Part shown: positions 47,187 to 54,981 of the stretch, piece after piece | Layout: every line of letters begins with the position of its first letter | Numbering within the stretch: the stretch's first letter is position 1 | Source of the DNA: Galbibacter sp038433465 | Lineage (GTDB): Bacteria > Bacteroidota > Bacteroidia > Flavobacteriales > Flavobacteriaceae | Direction of reading: 5' to 3' | Length of the DNA: 64,000 nucleotides | Assembly (NCBI RefSeq): GCF_038433465.1 | Contig: NZ_JAESVF010000001.1 | Coordinates: 682,001-746,000, forward strand | Translations under genes and position numbers: made by a program | The notes under the pieces: model-generated | Database searches by the model: none | Told to the model about the DNA's origin: nothing | What the model saw: the letters and a program-made list of their open reading frames with translations, nothing else

Positions 47187-47194
47187 CAAATGTA
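47187..47194 (-). promoter_or_regulatory. -7 box of tRNA-Cys
   Basis: The minus strand reads TACATTTG, 14 bases before the first base of the mature tRNA. Confidence 0.55.
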
Positions 47195-47245
47195 ATAAAA
47201 ATATTATTCTTTAACCAAAAGTATTTTTAAAAACGAAAATTGGGA

Positions 47246-47602
47246 TTATCTGCTCAATGTCATTTCGATAGTTACTTGCTCTACGTTTCCTCCAATTGGC
47301 GGATTGATTTTAGAAACAGCAACAGTAGCTTCGTCTGTAATTTCAATTTCGGCTAAAATTCGGTCTAAAATACGCTTGGCAACATGCTCTAAAAGTTTTG
47401 AGCGGATGGCCATTTCTTCTTTTACAATTCGGTTTATTTGCACGTAATCTACTGTATCTTTAAGTTGGTCGCTCGCCGCCGAAGGTTGTAAATTTGCTTT
47501 TACAGCAACATCCACACGGTAGTCGCTTCCTATTTTTCCTTCTTCTACCAAGCACCCATGGTAGGCGTAAACTTGTATGTTGGTTACTTTTATAATTCCC
47601 AC
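47246..47602 (-). CDS. folB: Dihydroneopterin aldolase
   Basis: 118 residues, typical length. Splits dihydroneopterin to 6-hydroxymethyl-dihydropterin in folate synthesis. Motifs: VYAYHGCLVEEGKIGSDYRVDV at the N-terminus, DTVDYVQINRIVKEEM, LLEHVAKRILDRIL and the C-terminal KINPPIGGNVEQVTIEM. The start codon appears to be GTG at 47602 (GTG-GGA-ATT), since no in-frame ATG is near and the homologous region begins at once. It stands between tRNA-Cys and a heptamer repeat array. Confidence 0.92.
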   Translation of the reverse strand: MGIIKVTNIQVYAYHGCLVEEGKIGSDYRVDVAVKANLQPSAASDQLKDTVDYVQINRIVKEEMAIRSKLLEHVAKRILDRILAEIEITDEATVAVSKINPPIGGNVEQVTIEMTLSR

Positions 47603-47628
47603 AATTGTAAATTTATAGTTGTTAATTA

Positions 47629-47677
47629 CCTAAAACCTAAAACCTAGAGCTTACAGCCTAAAGCCTAAAGCTTTTTT
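47629..47677. repeat. Seven tandem degenerate heptamers (CCTAAAA/CCTAAAG type)
   Basis: In exact 7-base phase: CCTAAAA twice, CCTAGAG, CTTACAG, CCTAAAG twice, CTTTTTT. On the minus strand the array reads as repeats of CTTTAGG/TTTTAGG. It fills the spacer between the reductase stop and the folB start. Confidence 0.7.
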
Positions 47678-47681
47678 AATA

Positions 47682-48731
47682 CTAAACATCATCAAAATCT
47701 AAAGCGATAGTTTCTGTAGTTGGATGCGCTTGACAGGTAAGAATTAAACCTTCGGCTATTTCTCCATCAGTTAGAATTTGATTTTTAATCATGGTTACTT
47801 TTCCTTCCGTTAAGCGAGCCACACAACTGCTACAAATTCCACCTTGACACGAATATGGCGCATCGAGGTCTTCTTCTAAAACGGCATCTAGCACACGTTT
47901 TTTACGATCCATAACAAATTCCGACTCTTCATCGTCTAGCAATACTTTAACTTTGGTTTTACCATCGTCTACCGTAGTTGGAGCTTCTGAAGTTTCGTCT
48001 GAAGATGTAAAGTGTTCGATGTGTATTTTTTCATCTGAAACACCATTTTCTTTTAAAGTTTCCGAAGTGGCTTCAATCATAGCTTCTGGACCACAAATGT
48101 AAAAAGCATCGAAAGGTGTTTCTTTGTGCTTGTTTTTCAGTATAAAATTAATCGTTGAGCGTTCAATACGTCCAAATAAAGCACCTTCTTCTTCGGTTTG
48201 GCTGTATACAAATTGTGCGCTTAAACGTTCTGGAAATTCCTTCAGTAAGGAAGTTAATTCTTGGTGAAACATGGTTTCTGCCAACGATTTATTTCCGTAA
48301 ACCAACATAAAATGTTTATCGGTGTTTTGCAATACATCCTTGATAATACTCATAATTGGCGTAATACCACTACCCGCAACAAAAGCGACAACGTTTTGCC
48401 CTATAAATGTGTTGTTGTTGAAAGTAAAACGACCTTCTGGCGCGTGTACTTCAAAGGTGTCGCCAACTTGAATGTGCTGTGCGAATTTCGAAAATGTTCC
48501 GTTTGGCATTTCTTTAATACCTACAGAAATATTGGTTTCATCTGTACTCGAACAGATGGAATACGAACGGCGAACTTCTTTCCCTTCGATTTCTTTTTTA
48601 ATGGTAATGTATTGTCCTGGTGTAAATTGAAAAGTATCTTTTAGGTTTTCAGGAATTTCAAAAGTAATTACAATTGCTTTTGGTGTGGTTTTATGTGTCG
48701 CTATAACTTTAAGCGAATGAAAATGAGTCAT
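47682..48731 (-). CDS. Ferredoxin/flavin oxidoreductase (PaaE-like, FAD-NAD-2Fe2S)
   Basis: 349 residues from the ATG at 48731. Three domains: FAD-binding barrel (about 1-105, with RRSYSICSS), NAD(P)-binding domain (about 110-235, VAFVAGSGITPIMSII and FYICGPEAMIE) and a C-terminal plant-type 2Fe-2S ferredoxin (about 260-349). The cluster ligands are CQGGICSSC and the later Cys in LTCQAHP. It passes electrons from NAD(P)H to an oxygenase or other acceptor. No phenylacetate genes are nearby, so the partner is unknown. Its -7 box is at 48748-48755. Confidence 0.9.
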   Translation of the reverse strand: MTHFHSLKVIATHKTTPKAIVITFEIPENLKDTFQFTPGQYITIKKEIEGKEVRRSYSICSSTDETNISVGIKEMPNGTFSKFAQHIQVGDTFEVHAPEGRFTFNNNTFIGQNVVAFVAGSGITPIMSIIKDVLQNTDKHFMLVYGNKSLAETMFHQELTSLLKEFPERLSAQFVYSQTEEEGALFGRIERSTINFILKNKHKETPFDAFYICGPEAMIEATSETLKENGVSDEKIHIEHFTSSDETSEAPTTVDDGKTKVKVLLDDEESEFVMDRKKRVLDAVLEEDLDAPYSCQGGICSSCVARLTEGKVTMIKNQILTDGEIAEGLILTCQAHPTTETIALDFDDV

Positions 48732-48747
48732 CAATAAATAATTTTTG

Positions 48748-48755
48748 CAAAAATA
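48748..48755 (-). promoter_or_regulatory. -7 box of the PaaE-like reductase
   Basis: The minus strand reads TATTTTTG, 17 bases before the ATG at 48731. Confidence 0.55.
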
Positions 48756-48829
48756 ACGATTGCATTTACTTTTTGAAATGCGATTAAGAAAAATTTATAC
48801 ATAAAATTCTTAGGTATTAATAAATTTTC

Positions 48830-48837
48830 TATATTTG
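48830..48837 (+). promoter_or_regulatory. -7 box of the PadR-HAAS-ABC operon
   Basis: TATATTTG, a full match, 19 bases before the ATG at 48856. The in-frame TTG at 48835 lies within the box and so is not the start. Confidence 0.6.
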
Positions 48838-48855
48838 AATGAATATCAATTACAA

Positions 48856-49194
48856 ATGAGTAACTCAAAACTATATAAAGGAAGTTTAAACACCATCATT
48901 TTAAAGCTTTTAGAAGAAAATACAAAAATGTATGGTTACGAAATTACGCAAAAGGTAAAAGCGCTTACCAAAGGCGAACTCGAAATTACCGAAGGCGCAC
49001 TTTACCCAGCTTTGCACAAATTGGAAGCCGAAGGTTTGCTTGATGTTGAGGTTGTAAAAGTGGATAACCGAATGCGTAAATATTACAAATTAACCCAAAA
49101 AGGAACCACTGAAACCGCTAATAGATTGTCGGAACTTGAGAGTTTTATTAGAAATATGGAGCATTTGGTAAATCCTAAATGGAGTATTGATTAA
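48856..49194 (+). CDS. PadR family transcriptional regulator
   Basis: 112 residues from the ATG at 48856. A PadR winged-helix domain fills most of the protein: SLNTIILKLLEENTKMYGYEIT, ELEITEGALYPALHKLEAEGLL and MRKYYKLTQKG, with a short C-terminal dimer helix. PadR proteins are usually repressors of neighbouring transporter or membrane-stress genes and often sit in operons with HAAS-domain membrane proteins. That is the case here: three such genes follow at once. It probably regulates its own operon, whose leader is short. Confidence 0.93.
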   Translation: MSNSKLYKGSLNTIILKLLEENTKMYGYEITQKVKALTKGELEITEGALYPALHKLEAEGLLDVEVVKVDNRMRKYYKLTQKGTTETANRLSELESFIRNMEHLVNPKWSID

Positions 49195-49207
49195 AAATGA
49201 TTTTGTA

Positions 49208-49876
49208 ATGAAGTTAACAAAAGAACAAATACAGACTATTGAATATGCCCTAGGAAAAAGAGGTGTAGATTATATTGATTTAAAATATGAGTTACTAGAC
49301 CATATTGCTACTGAAGTAGAACAATTAATGACTGATGATGCTACAATTTCTTTTGAAGAAGCATGTAATATTGCTTTTGAAAAATGGAAAGGCACATTAA
49401 AAACATCGAGTAGTTTTTGGTTGGGAATTGTGCACTCAGCACCTAAAATTGTAATAGATAGTTGTGTGTCTATCGTTAAAGATTTAACATATAAACTTAT
49501 TGGTTATGGTGTTTTGATTTCGCTTCTTATATTTTTAATACTGAAAGTGTATCCTTTAGAATTTTCCGATAGTTTGTTAATTGTAATTGGTGTTTTACAA
49601 TATGCTATTGGAACTGCACTTTTAGTTTTATTTTTAATCATAAAACGTTCAAATTACAAAACAAGTTACAGCTTTGTATTTAATGTAAATGCCATACCTT
49701 TCGCTTTGTATTATGTACTTTTTAATGTTGGTTTTGAGTTCTATGTTGTTAAAAGTCAAGATTTTGATTTAATTAATATTTTTATTCAGGTTTTAATGAT
49801 ACTTTATCCAATTTATGGATATAGAATGTTTAAAAAACATTTTGAATCGCGTAAAAACATATTAACTACAGCATGA
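49208..49876 (+). CDS. HAAS-like domain membrane protein, copy 1
   Basis: 222 residues from the ATG at 49208, 13 nt after padR. An N-terminal helical domain (about 1-65) with LTKEQIQTIEYAL, GVDYIDLKYELLDHIATEVE and FEEACNIAFEKW is shared with the next two proteins and resembles the HAAS (HTH-associated alpha-helical signalling) domain. About four membrane helices follow (about 95-215). The stop codon overlaps the next ATG (ATGA), showing coupling. The role in sensing for PadR or the ABC transporter is inferred from context. Confidence 0.75.
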   Translation: MKLTKEQIQTIEYALGKRGVDYIDLKYELLDHIATEVEQLMTDDATISFEEACNIAFEKWKGTLKTSSSFWLGIVHSAPKIVIDSCVSIVKDLTYKLIGYGVLISLLIFLILKVYPLEFSDSLLIVIGVLQYAIGTALLVLFLIIKRSNYKTSYSFVFNVNAIPFALYYVLFNVGFEFYVVKSQDFDLINIFIQVLMILYPIYGYRMFKKHFESRKNILTTA

Positions 49877-50517
49877 TTTTAACCAAAGAAGAAATAAAGT
49901 TTATCGATAATTATTTGCTGAATGAAGGTGTTGACTATTTAGATGTTAGAGCGGAAATGGTCGACCATGTTGCTTCTGGGGTAGAGTTTGAAATAGTTGA
50001 AAGCCAAGTTTCTTTTTATGAAGCATTTAAAAGTTACATGATAATTCATAAAAAAGAGCTATTGCGTTACAACAAACAATTTTTGAGAGGAGTTGATTTG
50101 AATTTATTAAAAGCGTTCTTTTTAAAAGTTTTGAGTTTAGAATTTATATTGATTTTTCTGTTGAGTTATTTGCTGATGAGTTTTTTAGTTTTAAATCTGA
50201 ATTCGGTTAAAATGATAAATGCTATTTCAATAACGATCTCAATAGTAGGAGGGATTCTTTACTTTGTAATTTTCTACAGGAAGAAGGAATTTAATTTCTC
50301 TGCAATTCAACGACTTGGACTAATGTTTGTCATTTTATTTCAGTTAGGAACAAGTCTTGGTAAATATTTATTCTCAATTAATTCTCTACAAGAACTCGAC
50401 GGGAATATGTTTTATGTGCTAGTTGTTTTTAACTCTATTTTACTAGCGGTTTACGGTATTATGTTACGAACAGGTATTGCGTACAAAAAATATTATGAAG
50501 AACAATTTATAGGCTAA
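49873..50517 (+). CDS. HAAS-like domain membrane protein, copy 2
   Basis: 214 residues. A diverged tandem paralogue of its neighbours: LTKEEIKFIDNYL, GVDYLDVRAEMVDHVASGVE and FYEAFKSYM in the first 60 residues, followed by four to five membrane helices (about 80-200). Its ATG overlaps the preceding stop by ATGA, and the next gene begins 3 nt after its stop. The acidic-Asp-His core (E-M-V-D-H) is the most conserved part. Function unknown. Confidence 0.75.
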   Translation: MILTKEEIKFIDNYLLNEGVDYLDVRAEMVDHVASGVEFEIVESQVSFYEAFKSYMIIHKKELLRYNKQFLRGVDLNLLKAFFLKVLSLEFILIFLLSYLLMSFLVLNLNSVKMINAISITISIVGGILYFVIFYRKKEFNFSAIQRLGLMFVILFQLGTSLGKYLFSINSLQELDGNMFYVLVVFNSILLAVYGIMLRTGIAYKKYYEEQFIG

Positions 50518-50520
50518 AAT

Positions 50521-51219
50521 ATGAAACTCACTCCTGAACAAACAGCGCAACTTTATGCCTTTACACGGCAACATTATGTAGAGGGGTACGATTTGCAAAC
50601 CGAGTTGGTAGACCATTTGGCTAACGGAATCGAACAGCAATGGCAAGAAAATCCTACTGTTACTTTTGAGGAAGCCTTGCAAACCGAATTTAAAAAATTT
50701 GGTGTTTTTGGTTTTATGGAGGTGGTCGAAGAGCGTGAAAAAGCACTCAATAAAAAGTATTTAGGGTTTATTAAAAATCAGTTTAAAAGTTATTTTTCTT
50801 GGCCAGAAGTCGTTAAATTTTTATCGGTTTTTAGTGTGTTCTTTTTTGCATTGTATTGGGTAGAGCAAAAAGCTACAACAATGCTAGTAGTTTTAGGGTG
50901 CGTTTTTTTGTGGTCGTTATTCCGACTTTTTGTACTGCAAAGACATTTTAAAAAACGAAAACAAGAAAACAATAAAAAGTGGCTGCTCGAGCAACAAATA
51001 TTTAATATTGGCGGTTTTGTAAGTGCATTAATTATGCCTTTTAATATGATGCTTCAGTTTCGATTTTTTGAACTTTTTTCGTGGTCAACACTTACCGTTT
51101 TACTTGTTAGTTGCGTGCTTACCATGTATGTTTTTCTGTTGCACATCGTGTTGTATAAAATACCAAATAAAGCCGAGCAATATCTGTTAGAAATGTATCC
51201 AGAATATGCAATGGTGTAA
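50521..51219 (+). CDS. HAAS-like domain membrane protein, copy 3
   Basis: 232 residues. The third tandem paralogue: LTPEQTAQLYAFTRQ, GYDLQTELVDHLANGIE and FEEALQTEFKKFG, then an extra charged helix (VVEEREKALNKKYLGF) and about five membrane helices (about 97-220). It keeps the E-L-V-D-H core. It is the last of the three before an 89-nt gap and the ABC permease. The gap may hold a second promoter, but no clear -7 box was found. Confidence 0.72.
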   Translation: MKLTPEQTAQLYAFTRQHYVEGYDLQTELVDHLANGIEQQWQENPTVTFEEALQTEFKKFGVFGFMEVVEEREKALNKKYLGFIKNQFKSYFSWPEVVKFLSVFSVFFFALYWVEQKATTMLVVLGCVFLWSLFRLFVLQRHFKKRKQENNKKWLLEQQIFNIGGFVSALIMPFNMMLQFRFFELFSWSTLTVLLVSCVLTMYVFLLHIVLYKIPNKAEQYLLEMYPEYAMV

Positions 51220-51308
51220 AATGTTCTGTAACAAATTAATAGAAACTGCTACCAATAGGTAAGAACTATAAAAATATTGAACTCATTTAAAACCATCAAC
51301 CAAAACAA

Positions 51309-52781
51309 ATGATTAAACACTTTCTTTCGCTACAATGGAAATCTTTTTTTAGGTCGGCTTCATTTGCAACAAACCTCGGAATGAAAATATTTATGGGGTT
51401 TTTGGCGCTGTACTTTATGGGAAGTTTTGCCGTTATGGGAGGCGCTTCGTATTACATTATCGAAGAAGAGCTTCAAATGGACGCTTTTGTAACCATCAAC
51501 CGATTGCTAATTTACTATTTAGTGTGCGACTTGGTATTTAGGTACATGCTTCAAAAAATGCCAGTGGTTAACATCAAACCGCTTTTGTACCTTCCTTTCA
51601 GCAAAAATAAAATTGTTCACTTCAGTTTATGGAAAACAGTCATTTCATTTTTTAATATCATTCACCTGTTTTTCTTTGTTCCATTTTCTGTTGTTTTAAT
51701 AATGAAAGGCTATCCGCCATTACAAGTAATTATTTGGGCAATTGCTGTTTTCGCACTTTTTTACTGCAACAATTTTATCAATATCTTTTTAAACGGAGTT
51801 AATTCGGTTTTAATAGCGGTATTTATTATCGTTGCTGCTTTGGGTGTGTGTCAATACTACGGTATTTTTGATATTACGCTATTTACAGGGCCAATTTTTG
51901 AGTCGTTCTATCACAATTCGTTTTTGGCTATTATTCCTATTCTTTTAATGCTAGCCTTGTATTTTGTAGCATTTACATATTTTAAAAAGAATTTATATCT
52001 CGATGCTGGTTTGGCAAGCAAACACCAAGAAGCTAAGGTGGAAGATTTAGATTGGTTAAATCGCTTCGGAAGTATTTCGGTATTTCTTAAAAACGACATC
52101 AAACTTATTAAAAGAAACAAACGCTCTAAAACGGCTGCCTTTATGAGTGTGTTGTTTATTTTTTACGGATTACTATTTTTTACGAATTCTCTCGAAGTGT
52201 ATCAAGGAGCGCCATGGCGCATCTTTGCTTCAATTTTTGTTACGGGCGGATTTTTATTCAGCTTCGGACAATTTGTACCGAGTTGGGATAGTTCATACTA
52301 TCCGTTAATGATGAGTCAAAATATTCGTTATCGCGATTACCTCGATTCTAAATGGTGGCTTATGGTTATGGTAACTGTTGTGACTACCATTTTAGCATCA
52401 TTTTATTTGTACTTCGGATGGGAAATTTACCTAGCAGTTATAACAGGTGCTATTTACAACATTGGAGTTAATGCCCATATGGTACTTTGGGGAGGTGCGT
52501 ATATTAAAACCCCAATCGATTTAACGAGTAATAAAAAAGCCTTTGGCGACTCGCAAGCCTTCAATGCAAAAACACTTTTGTTAACCATCCCTAAAATGAT
52601 TCTTCCTGTGGTTTTGTATGCTATAGGGCATTATACCGTAGGGCCATTTTTAGGCTATTTATTGGTAATACTTGCCGGAATATTAGGGTTTGCCTTTAAA
52701 GAAAAAGTGTTCAATATTATTGAGCGAATTTATAAAACAGAGAAATACAAAACATTAGCCGCATACAAACAAAAAAATTAA
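51309..52781 (+). CDS. DUF5687 family protein, probable ABC-2 type permease
   Basis: 490 residues with about twelve hydrophobic segments. The opening MIKHFLSLQWKSFFRSASF and NLGMKIFMGFLALYF, with a central charged loop (about 235-275; FLKNDIKLIKRNKRSK), matches DUF5687, which is usually encoded beside an ABC ATPase. It is 4 nt before the ATPase gene. It probably forms the membrane part of an exporter; the substrate is unknown. Confidence 0.85.
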   Translation: MIKHFLSLQWKSFFRSASFATNLGMKIFMGFLALYFMGSFAVMGGASYYIIEEELQMDAFVTINRLLIYYLVCDLVFRYMLQKMPVVNIKPLLYLPFSKNKIVHFSLWKTVISFFNIIHLFFFVPFSVVLIMKGYPPLQVIIWAIAVFALFYCNNFINIFLNGVNSVLIAVFIIVAALGVCQYYGIFDITLFTGPIFESFYHNSFLAIIPILLMLALYFVAFTYFKKNLYLDAGLASKHQEAKVEDLDWLNRFGSISVFLKNDIKLIKRNKRSKTAAFMSVLFIFYGLLFFTNSLEVYQGAPWRIFASIFVTGGFLFSFGQFVPSWDSSYYPLMMSQNIRYRDYLDSKWWLMVMVTVVTTILASFYLYFGWEIYLAVITGAIYNIGVNAHMVLWGGAYIKTPIDLTSNKKAFGDSQAFNAKTLLLTIPKMILPVVLYAIGHYTVGPFLGYLLVILAGILGFAFKEKVFNIIERIYKTEKYKTLAAYKQKN

Positions 52782-52785
52782 CACC

Positions 52786-53514
52786 ATGATAAGTACACAT
52801 AACCTTTCAAAAACATATAACGGAAATACAGTTTTAGCCATCGAAGATTTGCAAATTCCAAGCGGACAAATTTTCGGACTCGTAGGAAATAACGGAGCTG
52901 GGAAAACCACACTTTTCAGTTTGTTACTCGATTTAATTCAGCCAACTACTGGGCATATAAAAAACAACAGTATCCAAGTAAACGAAAGCGAAGATTGGAA
53001 ACCGCTAACCGCTGCTTTTATCGATGAAACTTTTTTAATTGGCTATTTAACTCCTGAAGAATATTTTTATTTTATTGGAGAGTTACGCGGACAAAACAAA
53101 GAGGATATCGACAAGTTTTTGGTAGATTTTGAAGATTTTTTCCACGGAGAAATACTAGGCGGAAATAAATATTTGAGAGATTTATCTAAAGGAAATCAGA
53201 AAAAAGTAGGAATTGTAGCTGCGTTTATCGGAAGTCCAAAAGTGATTATTTTAGACGAACCTTTTGCGAACCTCGACCCTACAACTCAAATCCGTTTAAA
53301 AAAGTTAATCACCAAATTCAAAGACAATGCTGATGTTACGGTTTTAGTTTCTAGTCACGATTTGCTACATGTAACCGAAGTCTGCGAGCGCATTGTAGTT
53401 TTAGAAAAAGGAAAAACAGTAAAAGATATTCAAACATCTTCGGCAACATTAAAAGAATTAGAAACTTTTTTTGCTGAAGAAATTTTGAGTGAGACGAATA
53501 ATTCTTATGTATAG
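52786..53514 (+). CDS. ABC transporter ATP-binding protein
   Basis: 242 residues. Walker A GNNGAGKT (34-41), signature LSKGNQKK (about 128-135, a variant of LSGGQ), Walker B VIILDEPFANLDP and the switch His in VSSHDLLHVTEVC. Standard size for a stand-alone ATPase of an ABC-2 exporter. Encoded right after the DUF5687 permease. No terminator was seen after it, so transcription may continue into 53550. Confidence 0.95.
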   Translation: MISTHNLSKTYNGNTVLAIEDLQIPSGQIFGLVGNNGAGKTTLFSLLLDLIQPTTGHIKNNSIQVNESEDWKPLTAAFIDETFLIGYLTPEEYFYFIGELRGQNKEDIDKFLVDFEDFFHGEILGGNKYLRDLSKGNQKKVGIVAAFIGSPKVIILDEPFANLDPTTQIRLKKLITKFKDNADVTVLVSSHDLLHVTEVCERIVVLEKGKTVKDIQTSSATLKELETFFAEEILSETNNSYV

Positions 53515-53549
53515 TTTTAAAAATTATATAAAGTCATTTTTGATAATAA

Positions 53550-54242
53550 ATGTTGATTTATATATTAAGAGAAATAAATATTCCAAGAACTGAAATTAAT
53601 GTGTGGGAAACAGTTTCTTACTATTTTCAAAAAGATAAAAAGCAACTATCAAATGAGTTTCAGGATTTTCACGACAGATTAACCTATAAGTATCCATGTC
53701 TTTCTGAAAGTAGTGATACTGTTTGGGGAGATGGCCCTCTCATTAATAATTTTGGAGATAAAGTTGCATGTATTGATTTGATTATTGGTTTTAGTAAAGA
53801 GGAAGAAAAAAAATCAATCCAAGCACTGAACTATATAGTGAGTTTAGCCACAGAATTTAATTTTGATTTATATTTAGAAGGAACTAATAAGATAATACGA
53901 CCAAACAAGGTAGCAAGAAAATATGACCAATTAACTTCTAAAGGAATTATTCTTGCTTTAATTTTAATGTCTTTATTTAATATTTCTGACCATGTCTATA
54001 ACATTGAAAATGAAATTCCTTTTAAACCTACTGGTGGGAAAAGAGCTATAGTTGATGTTGCTTTTTATGGGATTGCTAAAGTTTGTATAAAAGTAGTTGA
54101 TTATGACACATTACAATTCATATTAAAAAATATTACAATTATTGTTATAATTTGGTATTTGTATGACATATATAATTATTTTATTTTTAAAAGGAGAAGC
54201 CAATATTTAATCAGGTCTTCAAAGAAGTTTAGACGAAATTAA
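53550..54242 (+). CDS. Unrecognised protein: soluble N-terminal domain plus C-terminal membrane helices
   Basis: 230 residues, ATG at 53550. Residues about 25-110 (FQDFHDRLTYKYPCLSES, VWGDGPLI, ACIDLIIGFSKEEE, IVSLATEFNFDLYLEG) resemble a small alpha/beta domain seen in immunity-like proteins, with a conserved W-x-x-x-P-L block. The C-terminal half has two or three hydrophobic segments (about 130-145, 165-180, 188-207) and a very basic tail (KRRSQYLIRSSKKFRRN). I do not recognise the family and give no function. It is 35 nt after the ABC ATPase and 16 nt before the next gene, so probably the same operon. Confidence 0.65.
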   Translation: MLIYILREINIPRTEINVWETVSYYFQKDKKQLSNEFQDFHDRLTYKYPCLSESSDTVWGDGPLINNFGDKVACIDLIIGFSKEEEKKSIQALNYIVSLATEFNFDLYLEGTNKIIRPNKVARKYDQLTSKGIILALILMSLFNISDHVYNIENEIPFKPTGGKRAIVDVAFYGIAKVCIKVVDYDTLQFILKNITIIVIIWYLYDIYNYFIFKRRSQYLIRSSKKFRRN

Positions 54243-54258
54243 ACAACAACATAGCAAT

Positions 54259-54846
54259 ATGACTAAAATAGAAGAAAGGATAAATATTGCAATTTCTATA
54301 AAATCAAATTATGGAGAACGTAAAAAAGGAATTGACCGCCAAATTCAAAATTTGAAGTGGTTAATTACAATGAATGTTGTTTTATCTATTCTTTTTATAG
54401 GATTTATTTTTGCCAGTATCTTTTTTGAGCCTCTAGGCCTTAAGGTTTTTCAATGGCATAAAATGGGACTAATGGTTGTTTTTTTGCCAATGTTTTTAAT
54501 GCGAATTCCAAATGATATTTTTGAGTTGAAATTACTTAATCACTCCAAAAAAATATCCGGTAGTAAAGATTTTACTGCGCTCGATACTTTAAATATCGAT
54601 TTGGCAAGCTTTATTCGTAAACAAAACAACCAAATAAAAAGTGCTCCTGTGTGGTTTGCTTTGACATTGTTTCTTTTGCTAGCAGGCGTTTTTCAAACTA
54701 TAAATCAAGAAGTCAATGTGTATTGGAGTTATGTTAAAATCCCTGTAGTTTTATACATTCTACTATTTGTAATCAGGTTTTTTATGCTGAATAAAAAGCT
54801 CAATAAAAACATTCAACAAGTAGAAGAAAAATTAACAACAATATGA
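54259..54846 (+). CDS. Unrecognised four-helix membrane protein
   Basis: 195 residues. Two pairs of hydrophobic segments (about 34-55, 67-83, 130-147, 155-172) between charged loops, and a coiled-coil-like C-terminus (NKNIQQVEEKLTTI). No known family. Its TGA stop (54844-54846) overlaps an ATG at 54843 that starts a truncated copy of the gene now found at 57563. That shows the two genes were originally adjacent and coupled. Function unknown. Confidence 0.72.
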   Translation: MTKIEERINIAISIKSNYGERKKGIDRQIQNLKWLITMNVVLSILFIGFIFASIFFEPLGLKVFQWHKMGLMVVFLPMFLMRIPNDIFELKLLNHSKKISGSKDFTALDTLNIDLASFIRKQNNQIKSAPVWFALTLFLLLAGVFQTINQEVNVYWSYVKIPVVLYILLFVIRFFMLNKKLNKNIQQVEEKLTTI

Positions 54847-54894
54847 GTTTTAAAGTTTTTCGATGTTGCTTGCTTGTAATTTTAAGTTGTTGTT
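54829..54894 (+). repeat. Left copy of the 61-bp direct repeat flanking the inserted cassette
   Basis: Bases 54829-54889 are identical to 57549-57609, and the match runs on to 54894/57614 with one difference. The repeat covers the last 18 bases of the upstream gene and the first 47 bases of the carboxypeptidase-like gene. The offset is 2720 bp. Confidence 0.93.
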
Positions 54895-54908
54895 CTATTT
54901 CATTGTAG
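54843..54908 (+). pseudogene. 5' remnant of the carboxypeptidase-regulatory-like gene
   Basis: ATG at 54843 encodes MSFKVFRCCLLVILSCC, the same signal peptide as the intact gene at 57563, then diverges (SISL) and stops at TAG 54906-54908 after 21 codons. It is the stump left where the cassette joined. It could still be translated, since the ATG overlaps the previous stop, but it has no mature domain. Confidence 0.8.
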
Positions 54909-54940
54909 AAAGTCAGCACGCAATGCAAAGTGTGCGGTAG

Positions 54941-54950
54941 TACACGTGTA
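54941..54950. promoter_or_regulatory. Perfect 10-bp palindrome upstream of the AraC gene
   Basis: TACACGTGTA is its own reverse complement and lies 32 bases before the ATG at 54982. It may be an operator for autoregulation. AraC proteins usually bind direct repeats, so another regulator is also possible. Confidence 0.3.
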
Positions 54951-54981
54951 TTTTTACTTTAAAAACAATATTGATTTGAAA

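Noticed and set aside
48835..48855. TTG start giving seven more residues to PadR
   Set aside because: The TTG is the last part of the -7 box TATATTTG.
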